Positions 57,974 through 64,000 of a stretch of DNA of 64,000 nucleotides are shown here, piece after piece. The translations under genes were made by a program, and so were the position numbers. This DNA comes from Bradyrhizobium japonicum USDA 6. Its GTDB lineage: Bacteria > Pseudomonadota > Alphaproteobacteria > Rhizobiales > Xanthobacteraceae. The stretch spans positions 4,132,001 to 4,196,000 of the forward strand of contig NC_017249.1 in NCBI RefSeq assembly GCF_000284375.1, written 5' to 3'. Position 1 is the stretch's first letter. Each line of letters opens with the position of its first letter. The notes under the pieces were generated by a model. The model was not told the DNA's origin. It saw only the letters and a list, made by a program, of their open reading frames with translations, and ran no database searches.

Positions 57974-58327
57974 GGCTTCCTTGACGGCGTGGTTCGCCGC
58001 CGGCACGCCGCAATAGATTGCCTGCTGAAGCAGGATTTCCTTGATGTCGTCGGGGGTGAAGCCGCCCTCGGCGAGCGCCGCGCGCACATGCAGGCGGAAT
58101 TCGTCCCATTGCCCCAATGCGACCATGGTGCCGATCACGAGCACGCGCCGCGTGCGCTCGTCGAAATGCGGTCGCGTCCAGATCTCGCCCCAGGCATAGC
58201 GCGTGATCATGTCCTGGAAGTCGGTGTTGAAGGCATTGCGGTTCGCGATCGACTTGTCGACCCAGGCATTGCCCAGCACTTTTCGGCGCACATTCATGCC
58301 GGCATCGCGGCGCTTCTGGTCGTCCAT
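57935..58327 (-). CDS. pcaC: 4-carboxymuconolactone decarboxylase
   Basis: 130 residues from ATG 58327 behind a strong GGAGGAAAT site; an upstream in-frame ATG at 58348 is less well placed. The CMD-fold core HFDERTRRVLVIGTMVALGQ and LLQQAIYCGVPAANHAV with the conserved Cys-x-x-x-x-His match PcaC. It converts 4-carboxymuconolactone to 3-oxoadipate enol-lactone in the protocatechuate pathway. Third gene of the pcaB-pcaD-pcaC unit; a family A repeat (58343-58428) sits between it and pcaD. Confidence 0.92.
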   Translation of the reverse strand: MDDQKRRDAGMNVRRKVLGNAWVDKSIANRNAFNTDFQDMITRYAWGEIWTRPHFDERTRRVLVIGTMVALGQWDEFRLHVRAALAEGGFTPDDIKEILLQQAIYCGVPAANHAVKEASAIVQELGLLKS

Positions 58328-58342
58328 TTGTATTTCCTCCTT

Positions 58343-58428
58343 CGTCATTGCGAGCGCAGCGAAGCAATCCAGAATCTTTCAGCGGAGGCAGTCTGGATTG
58401 CTTCGTCGCTACGCTCCTCGCAATGACG
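58343..58428. repeat. Palindromic intergenic repeat, family A (copy 3), inside the pca operon
   Basis: Starts CGTCATTGCGAGCGCAGCGA and ends TCGCAATGACG. Inner arms GCAATCCAGA and TCTGGATTGC are identical to those at 4013. It lies in the gap between pcaD and pcaC, so it does not separate independent transcription units. Confidence 0.88.
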
Positions 58429-58435
58429 GCCGTGG

Positions 58436-59218
58436 TTAACGCTGGGTCAAAAAGCCGACCACCGCGTCGGTGAACGCGTGCGGCTGCTCGACATTGGAAA
58501 TGTGGGCGGCGTCGATGATGGTCATGCTGGCGCCGGGAATGTTGGAGCGGATCAATTCACCCGCCGAGATCGGCGTAGCCATGTCGTGGCGGCCGGCGAT
58601 CACCAGCGTCGGGCTCTTGATCTTGGCGAGCATCTCGCGCTGGTCGAGCGTCGACAGCGCCTCGCAGCAGGCGAGATAGCCCTCGACGGGGGAGGCGAGC
58701 AGCATCGACTTCATCTTCGCCGTGATCTGCGGCTCGCGCTCGCGGAAATCCTGGGTCAGCCAGCCCGCGATCACGGCATCGGCCACCGCGGCGATGCCGC
58801 CCTTCTTCACCACGTCGATGCGCTCCAGCCATTTGGTCGGCTCGGCGTAGTAGCAGGAGGTGTTGGCGAGGATGAGCTTGCCGAAGCGCTCCGGCGCATT
58901 GGCCCCTAACCACTGCCCGACCATGCCGCCCATCGACAGGCCGCACCAATGCACCTTCTCGATGTTGAGGTCGTCGAGGATCGCCAGCACGTCGCGGCCG
59001 AAGCGCTCCATCGTGTAGGGGCCGGGCGGAACGTTCGACTTGCCGTGGCCGCGGCGGTCGTAGCGGATGACGCGGAACACCTGCGTCAACGCCTTCATCT
59101 GCGGCTCCCACATCTGAAGCGTGCAGCCGAGCGAATTGGACAACATCAGCGTCGGCCCGCCGTCGCGGCCCTCGACGGAGACGTTGATCAGGCAACCGTC
59201 GGCATCGATCATGGGCAT
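58436..59218 (-). CDS. pcaD: 3-oxoadipate enol-lactonase
   Basis: 260 residues from ATG 59218. Alpha/beta hydrolase converting 3-oxoadipate enol-lactone to 3-oxoadipate. Features: LSNSLGCTLQMWEPQMKALT, the YDRRGHGKSNVPPG oxyanion region, nucleophile elbow CGLSMGGMVGQ, the acid in GRHDMATP and the His in DAAHISNVEQPHAF. The frame extends further upstream through a repeat (59238-59287), which is not part of the protein. Second gene of the pca unit. Confidence 0.92.
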   Translation of the reverse strand: MPMIDADGCLINVSVEGRDGGPTLMLSNSLGCTLQMWEPQMKALTQVFRVIRYDRRGHGKSNVPPGPYTMERFGRDVLAILDDLNIEKVHWCGLSMGGMVGQWLGANAPERFGKLILANTSCYYAEPTKWLERIDVVKKGGIAAVADAVIAGWLTQDFREREPQITAKMKSMLLASPVEGYLACCEALSTLDQREMLAKIKSPTLVIAGRHDMATPISAGELIRSNIPGASMTIIDAAHISNVEQPHAFTDAVVGFLTQR

Positions 59219-59237
59219 GCTGGGCGTCTCCGTTCTG

Positions 59238-59287
59238 GAGCATGATCCGGAAAAGTGTGGAGCGGCTTTCCGAAAGAGATCATGCTC
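59238..59287. repeat. Palindromic intergenic repeat, family D, inside the pca operon
   Basis: Begins GAGCATGATCCGGAAAAGTG and ends GATCATGCTC, with inner GGAAA and TTTCC arms. It occupies nearly all of the pcaB-pcaD gap (59219-59293). This is a different family from copies at 58343. Confidence 0.85.
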
Positions 59288-59293
59288 AAACAA

Positions 59294-60649
59294 TCAATCC
59301 CGCTCGAGGCTGTCGAGCAGCCGGTCGATCAGGGCTTGGGAAGCCCCTTGATAGGCCATCGGCTCGAACAATGCCGCAATTTTTTCCGGCGAAAGATGCG
59401 CCGTGACCTGCGAATCGGCCGCGAGAACCTCGCGCAGATGCTTCTTCTCGGCAACCGCGCGCTTGCTCGCGGCCTCGATCAGATGATGCGCATCGCTCTT
59501 GCCGATCTTGTCGGCCAGCGCAAACGTAACGGCTTCCGCCATGATGAGGCCGTGGGTCATATCGAGATTGCTGCGCATGCGCGCGGCATCGACGTCGAGA
59601 CCCTCGGCGATGTCGAGGATGGCGGCGAGCGCGCCCGAGGCGACCAGCATCAATTGTGGCAGCGTCGGCCATTCCGCGTGCCAGGGGCCGGCGCTGCGCT
59701 CGTGGTCCTGCACCTGGGCCGCAAAAATCGTCGCGGCGAGCTGCGGCGCCATGGTCGCACATCCCAGCGCGCTCGCGGCCGCGACCGGGTTGCGTTTGTG
59801 CGGCATGGTCGAGGAGCCGCCGCGGCCTTCGCCGGCGGGCTCGAACGCTTCGCCAACATCGGTCTGCATCATCAGCGAGACGTCGCGCGCGATCTTGCCG
59901 CAGCTTCCGGCGAGAATCGCAAGGCATGATGCGGCTTCGGCGATCCGGTCGCGATGGGTGTGCCAGGGCGCCTCCGGCAGCGGCAGGTTGAGCTCCTGCG
60001 CCAATCGCTCTGCAACGACGAGCCCCTTGTCGCCGAGAGCCGCGAGCGTGCCGGCCGCGCCGCCGAATTGCAGCGCGAGGCCCTCGCGGGAGAGCCGCCG
60101 CAGGCGGCAGCGGGCGCGGGCAAGGCTTGATGCGTATTCCGCGGCCTTCAGCCCGAACGGCATCGGCAACGCGTGCTGGAGCCAGGTCCGCGCCACCATG
60201 GCGGTGTTGCGATGGCTCCGCGCCAGGGCGGCAAAGCCCTTGATGGCGCGGCTGAGATCGGCATCGAGTGCATCGATGCCGGCGCGAAGCGTGAGCATGG
60301 TCGCGGTGTCGATGACATCCTGGCTCGTTGCGCCCCAATGGACATAGCGCGCGGCCTCCGCATCGGCCTTGCCGACGTTGGCCGTGAGCGCCTTGACCAG
60401 GGGAATCGCGAGATTGCCGGATCGCGTCGCGGCCTCGCCGAGAGCGGCCATGTCAAAGCTATCAGCCTTGCACGCGGCTTCGATCGGGCCCACCGCGGAT
60501 GCGGGAATCACATCCGTGGCGGCCTCGGCGCGTGCCAGGGCTGCCTCAAAATCGAGCATGTTCTGGAGGGTCGACCGGTCGTCGCAGACCACGCGCATGG
60601 ATGGGCTCGACAGCATCGGCGCGAGCAGGGGGGAGAGGGCTGTGCTCAT
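59294..60649 (-). CDS. pcaB: 3-carboxy-cis,cis-muconate cycloisomerase
   Basis: 451-residue fumarase/aspartase-superfamily enzyme converting 3-carboxy-cis,cis-muconate to 4-carboxymuconolactone. Visible: MSTALSPLLAPMLSSPSMRV start, ARYVHWGATSQDVIDTATML, ARTWLQHALPMPFGLKAAEY and the loop GSSTMPHKRNPVAAASALGC with the catalytic Ser. First gene of the pcaBDC unit; pcaGH, pcaIJ and the regulator pcaQ are not in the window, so the pathway is completed elsewhere. Confidence 0.95.
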   Translation of the reverse strand: MSTALSPLLAPMLSSPSMRVVCDDRSTLQNMLDFEAALARAEAATDVIPASAVGPIEAACKADSFDMAALGEAATRSGNLAIPLVKALTANVGKADAEAARYVHWGATSQDVIDTATMLTLRAGIDALDADLSRAIKGFAALARSHRNTAMVARTWLQHALPMPFGLKAAEYASSLARARCRLRRLSREGLALQFGGAAGTLAALGDKGLVVAERLAQELNLPLPEAPWHTHRDRIAEAASCLAILAGSCGKIARDVSLMMQTDVGEAFEPAGEGRGGSSTMPHKRNPVAAASALGCATMAPQLAATIFAAQVQDHERSAGPWHAEWPTLPQLMLVASGALAAILDIAEGLDVDAARMRSNLDMTHGLIMAEAVTFALADKIGKSDAHHLIEAASKRAVAEKKHLREVLAADSQVTAHLSPEKIAALFEPMAYQGASQALIDRLLDSLERD

Positions 60650-60819
60650 GTTGCGCGGGACCTAATCACCATGCCCCGGCTCTGCCAATCCCAAACCATC
60701 AGCGCAAAGCTTTTTGCAGTTGCGAATATGCATTGCACGTGGCCGGGGGCTGCCCTTTCCTTTGCGGCCTCCGTGCGTTACTTGAGCAGCATTATAGCGA
60801 AGCAACCGGGAGGTACCCC

Positions 60820-61266
60820 ATGGCCATGACGATGAACGGCGAAGTCCAGCTTGCGGCGCCGCGCGAGGCCGTGTGGGAGAAGCTCAACAATCCCGAGGTG
60901 CTGAAGGCCTGCATCCCCGGCTGCGAGGAGCTGGAGAAGACCGACGACGGCGGCTTTCGCGCGACGGCGAAAATGAAGGTCGGGCCGGTGTCCGCGCGCT
61001 TCAAGGGCAAGGTCACGCTCTCCGATCTCGACCCGCCGAACGGCTACAAGATCTCCGGCGAAGGCGAGGGCGGGGTGGCCGGCTTCGCCAAGGGCGGCGC
61101 CGCGGTCAAGCTCGCGGAGAAGGACGGCGGTACGCTGCTCTCCTACGAGGTCGAGGCGCAGATCGGCGGCAAGTTGGCGCAGCTCGGCCAGCGCCTCATC
61201 AACGGCACCGCCAAGAAACTGGCCGACGAATTTTTCGCGAACTTCGCCAAGGCGGTACAGGGCTGA
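60820..61266 (+). CDS. coxG: CoxG-like carbon monoxide dehydrogenase subunit G family protein
   Basis: 148 residues of the SRPBCC/CoxG fold (START-like pocket). The MTMNGEVQLAAPREAVWEKL start, VLKACIPGCEELEKTD, MKVGPVSARFKGKVTL and the GGKLAQLGQRLINGTAKKLA helix are typical. CoxG proteins help anchor CO dehydrogenase or related enzymes to the membrane or aid its maturation. Start ATG 60820 with a GGGAGG site. First gene of the cox cluster reading right. Confidence 0.9.
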   Translation: MAMTMNGEVQLAAPREAVWEKLNNPEVLKACIPGCEELEKTDDGGFRATAKMKVGPVSARFKGKVTLSDLDPPNGYKISGEGEGGVAGFAKGGAAVKLAEKDGGTLLSYEVEAQIGGKLAQLGQRLINGTAKKLADEFFANFAKAVQG

Positions 61267-61401
61267 AGGCTATCGCCTTTCGGCATGGCGCCTTGCGTCC
61301 GGGGCGATGTTGCCCCCGGGCATAATGGCCCATATGATGGGTTGGAATAATTATAAGAACCGCTTCGACGGGACCCGTCGGGGCGCTGATAGAGAGTGCT
61401 T

Positions 61402-61887
61402 ATGGCAAAAATCTCCCTCATCGTGAACGGCAATCCTGTCACGGCCAACGTCGATCCCCGCACCCTTCTGGTGCAGTTCCTGCGCGAGAATCTGCGCCTG
61501 ACCGGCACCCATGTCGGCTGCGACACCTCGCAGTGCGGCGCCTGTGTCGTGCATCTCGACGGCAAGGCCGTGAAGTCCTGCACCACGCTGGCCGTGATGG
61601 CCGACGGTCACGAGGTCAAGACGATCGAGGGACTGGCCGCCGACGGCGCTCCGCTGCATCCGATGCAGGAGGCTTTCCGCGAGCACCATGGCCTGCAGTG
61701 CGGCTTCTGCACGCCGGGCATGATCATGACGGCGATCGACATCGTCCATCGCAAGGGCCACGAGCTCGACGACCATACGATCCGGGAAGAACTTGAGGGC
61801 AATCTCTGCCGTTGCACCGGCTACCAGAACATTGTCGCTTCGATCTCCGCCGGCGCCAAGGCGATGGCGAAATCCGATCTCGCCTAA
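61402..61887 (+). CDS. coxS: CoxS-type (2Fe-2S) small subunit of a xanthine-oxidase-family dehydrogenase
   Basis: 161 residues with two [2Fe-2S] domains: plant-ferredoxin-like [18 protein letters not shown] with a later Cys in KSCTT, and the all-helical domain [20 protein letters not shown] with [12 protein letters not shown]. It transfers electrons from the molybdenum centre to FAD. Start ATG 61402. An AT-rich segment at 61335-61355 lies upstream, possibly the promoter. In normal gene order coxL follows here, but only 32 bp separate it from coxM. Confidence 0.93.
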   Translation: MAKISLIVNGNPVTANVDPRTLLVQFLRENLRLTGTHVGCDTSQCGACVVHLDGKAVKSCTTLAVMADGHEVKTIEGLAADGAPLHPMQEAFREHHGLQCGFCTPGMIMTAIDIVHRKGHELDDHTIREELEGNLCRCTGYQNIVASISAGAKAMAKSDLA

Positions 61888-61919
61888 CCGCGCGCGCATT
61901 CTGCGATCAGGACATTCAG

Positions 61920-62726
61920 ATGTACGAATTCAAATACCATCGCCCTGGGACCGTTCGCCAGGCGGCCAACCTCCTGGTGAAGAACGAAGACGCCAAGGTG
62001 ATCGCCGGCGGCCACACGCTGATTCCCGTCATGAAGCAGCGTCTCGCGAGCCCGCCGCATCTGGTCGACCTCTCCCATATCGAGGGGCTCAACACGATCG
62101 AGATGAAGGGCCGCGCGCTCGTGATCGGCGCCACTGCCAGGCATGCCGAGGTCGCAAGCTCCGCGATCGTCGGTGAGGCGATCCCGGCGCTGGCCAATCT
62201 TGCCAGCCAGATTGGGGATCCCGCAGTGCGCCACAAGGGCACGATCGGCGGCTCGCTCGCCAACAACGATCCGACCGCGGACTATCCGGCCGCGGTGCTC
62301 GCGCTCGGCGCCACCATCGTCACCAACAAGCGCCGCCTCAAGGCGGAAGAGTATTTCCAGGGCCTGTTCACGACGGCGCTCGAAGCCGACGAGATCATCA
62401 CCAAGGTGATGTTCCCGCTGCCGAAGAAGGCGGCCTACATCAAGTTCCGCAACCAGGCCTCGCGCTATGCGCTGGTCGGCGTGTTCGTGGCGCGGCGTCC
62501 TTCGGACGTGCGCGTCGCCGTCACCGGCGCCGGCTCCGAAGGCGTGTTCCGCGTCACCGCGTTCGAGGAAGCCCTGAAGAAGCGCTTCGCCGCGAAGGCG
62601 CTTGACGGCATCGAGGTGCCGGCGGAAGGGCTCAACAGCGACATCCACGGCAGCGCCGAATACCGTGCGCATCTCATCGGGGTGCTGACGCGGCGCGCCC
62701 TCGACGCCGCCAACGCCAAGGAGTGA
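61920..62726 (+). CDS. coxM: CoxM-type FAD-binding medium subunit
   Basis: 268 residues. FAD-binding motifs KVIAGGHTLIPVMKQRLASP (AGGHS-like) and KGTIGGSLANNDPTADYPAA (TIGGS) of the CO dehydrogenase/xanthine dehydrogenase flavoprotein family are present. It oxidises FADH2 with electrons leaving to the respiratory chain. ATG 61920 has an AGGA site at a distance of about nine bases. The molybdenum subunit coxL is absent between this gene and coxS. The coxD-like ATPase gene follows 62 nt later. Confidence 0.92.
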   Translation: MYEFKYHRPGTVRQAANLLVKNEDAKVIAGGHTLIPVMKQRLASPPHLVDLSHIEGLNTIEMKGRALVIGATARHAEVASSAIVGEAIPALANLASQIGDPAVRHKGTIGGSLANNDPTADYPAAVLALGATIVTNKRRLKAEEYFQGLFTTALEADEIITKVMFPLPKKAAYIKFRNQASRYALVGVFVARRPSDVRVAVTGAGSEGVFRVTAFEEALKKRFAAKALDGIEVPAEGLNSDIHGSAEYRAHLIGVLTRRALDAANAKE

Positions 62727-62788
62727 GTGAACCTCACGCCTCGGCCCAAACTTGTCCCCGGTGAGGGCGTAGCGAGACTGGCTTTTTC

Positions 62789-63697
62789 ATGACTCTCACG
62801 GCCCTGCCGGCATCGGTCGATGCGATGCTCGAACTTTTGACTTCGCGCGGTTATCTCGCGGAGCGATCGCTGGCGACGGTGACCTATCTGTCGCTGCGCA
62901 TGGGCCGGCCGCTGTTCCTGGAGGGCGAGGCCGGCGTCGGCAAGACCGAGATCGCCAAGGTGCTGTCGGCGGCGCTGGGGCGGAAGCTGATCCGCCTGCA
63001 GTGCTACGAGGGCCTCGACGTCTCCTCCGCCGTCTACGAGTGGAACAGCGCCGCGCAGATGATCGCGATCCGAATGGCGGAAGCCGCCGGCGACACCGAC
63101 CGCGATCAGCTCTCGTCCGATATCTTCGCCGACCGCTACATGATCAAGCGGCCGCTGCTCCAGGCGCTGGAGCCCGACGTCGCGGGACCGCCGGTGCTGC
63201 TGATCGACGAGCTCGACCGCGCCGACGAGGCGTTCGAGGCGTACCTGCTCGAAATCCTCAGCGACTTCCAGGTGACCATTCCCGAATTCGGCACCGTGAA
63301 GGCGCCGCATCCGCCGATCGTCATCATCACCTCCAACCGCACGCGCGAGATCCACGACGCGCTGAAGCGGCGCTGTCTCTATCACTGGGTCGACTATCCC
63401 GAAGCCGAGCGGGAGCTCGCGATCGTCAAGACGCGCGTGCCCGGCATCTCCGCCAAGCTGTCGCAGCAGGTCGTGCGTTTCGTCCAGGCGCTGCGCAACC
63501 AGGATTTCTACAAGTCGCCTGGCGTCGCCGAGACCATCGACTGGGCCACCGCGCTGTCGGAGCTCGACGCCCGCTCGCTGACCCCGCAAGTGGTCGGCGA
63601 CACGCTGGGGGCGCTGCTCAAGTATCAGGACGACATCACCCGGATGCAGGGCGATACCTTGCAGAAGGTGTTGAAGGAAGCGACGAGCGAGAATTGA
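62789..63697 (+). CDS. coxD: MoxR-family AAA+ ATPase (CoxD-like)
   Basis: 302 residues. Walker A LEGEAGVGKTE (residues 45-54), Walker B LLIDELDRADE, sensor/Arg finger IITSNRTREIHDALKRRC. MoxR-like CoxD proteins help mature the molybdenum-copper centre of CO dehydrogenase or activate partner VWA proteins. The ATG at 62789 has no strong ribosome site. It pairs with the CoxE-like gene at 63838, after a palindromic repeat. Confidence 0.88.
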   Translation: MTLTALPASVDAMLELLTSRGYLAERSLATVTYLSLRMGRPLFLEGEAGVGKTEIAKVLSAALGRKLIRLQCYEGLDVSSAVYEWNSAAQMIAIRMAEAAGDTDRDQLSSDIFADRYMIKRPLLQALEPDVAGPPVLLIDELDRADEAFEAYLLEILSDFQVTIPEFGTVKAPHPPIVIITSNRTREIHDALKRRCLYHWVDYPEAERELAIVKTRVPGISAKLSQQVVRFVQALRNQDFYKSPGVAETIDWATALSELDARSLTPQVVGDTLGALLKYQDDITRMQGDTLQKVLKEATSEN

Positions 63698-63717
63698 TCT
63701 CGCGTCACTAGTACTCC

Positions 63718-63818
63718 CGTCATTCCGGGGCGACGCGCAGCGTCGAGCCCGGAATCCATAACCACGATCGGGAGTATGGATTCCGGGCTCGCGCCAAGTG
63801 GCGCGCCCCGGAATGACG
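63718..63818. repeat. Palindromic intergenic repeat, family E
   Basis: Starts CGTCATTCCGGGGCGACGCG and ends GCGCCCCGGAATGACG; inner arms GGAATCCATA and TATGGATTCC pair as well. The repeat lies between the AAA ATPase and CoxE-like genes, inside a presumed operon. Confidence 0.85.
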
Positions 63819-63837
63819 AGGGGATGGATACGAGACC

Positions 63838-64000
63838 ATGGCCATCAACCACCTGGCGCCCGAGCAAACCGAGCAGTTCGCCGACAACATCGTCGGTTTC
63901 GCCCGCGCGTTGCGTGCAGCCAGCATGCCGGTCGGGCCGGGCGCCGTCATCGATGCCATGAGCGCGCTCCAGGTGATCGACATCGGCAACCGCGCCGACG
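63838..64000 (+). CDS. coxE: CoxE-like VWA-domain protein, 5' part only
   Basis: An open frame from ATG 63838 runs to the end of the window. The first 54 residues (MAINHLAPEQTEQFADNIVG, then FARALRAASMPVGPGAVIDA) match the N-terminal segment of CoxE-type von Willebrand factor A proteins that act with MoxR-type ATPases. The rest of the gene is outside the window. Confidence 0.75.
   Translation, partial: MAINHLAPEQTEQFADNIVGFARALRAASMPVGPGAVIDAMSALQVIDIGNRAD

Overview
The window is GC-rich chromosomal DNA of an alphaproteobacterium. The best match is Bradyrhizobium or a close relative. This is an inference from gene content (liv transporters, pca genes, cox-type CO dehydrogenase genes, egtBD, EcfG-type promoters) and from the short palindromic intergenic repeats. 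I see no rRNA, tRNA, CRISPR array, transposase, integrase or phage gene. It looks like core or conserved accessory chromosome rather than a mobile island.

Layout. 1-5.3 kb: EamA exporter, hotdog thioesterase, purL, acyltransferase-3 membrane enzyme. 5.4-16.1 kb: a redox and stress section with a DUF1328 peptide, a frameshifted alpha/beta hydrolase, DUF427, a BolA protein, an LtrA-type membrane protein, the ergothioneine genes egtB-egtD, a CGFS glutaredoxin, a macro-domain protein, two tandem class C beta-lactamase-like hydrolases and a threonine aldolase. 16.2-25.5 kb: rpsD, an E2-like acyltransferase domain protein, cupin, HpcH/HpaI aldolase, murI, cytochrome b561, GST, a frameshifted LysR regulator divergent from an SDR, a membrane cNMP-binding protein and a stand-alone SecD P1-like protein. 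25.7-37.8 kb: acyl-CoA synthetase, a Tat-exported LVIVD-repeat protein, an orphan substrate-binding protein divergent from a PAS histidine kinase, M20 amidohydrolase, purB, a TetR regulator behind a palindrome-covered promoter, and a secreted metallo-beta-lactamase-fold protein.

37.9-44.5 kb: a two-component pair reads left. Divergent from it is a compact five-gene set reading right: a MotA/TolQ/ExbB-type channel subunit, a single-pass protein with a DUF2135-like periplasmic domain, a second membrane protein, a calcineurin-like phosphoesterase, and a Ser/Thr kinase fused to a universal stress protein domain. The first three genes overlap by a few bases and the last two are 6 nt apart. I regard this as the best candidate for an undescribed system: a putative ion-driven or mechanosensory membrane module coupled to a kinase/phosphatase pair.

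44.5-64 kb: two small proteins, rpe, an EF-hand protein, a P1 (DmpA-type) peptidase, a MASE4-like hybrid histidine kinase with a divergent single-domain response regulator, a complete branched-chain amino acid ABC transporter (livK separate from livHMGF), a Gln/Gly-rich peptide, pcaB-pcaD-pcaC of the protocatechuate branch, and a cox-type cluster (coxG, coxS, coxM, MoxR ATPase, start of a CoxE-like gene). The large molybdenum subunit gene coxL is missing from its expected place in the cox cluster.

Regulation seen in the sequence: an exact GGAAC-N16-CGTT general-stress (EcfG) promoter in front of egtB, which also fixes its GTG start; two near matches in front of small genes; an ATAC-N7-GTAT LysR-type box; a palindrome over the -35 element upstream of the TetR gene; and several clear terminators. 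The only stretch above 300 bases without a confident gene is 35196-35571, which holds that promoter and palindrome.
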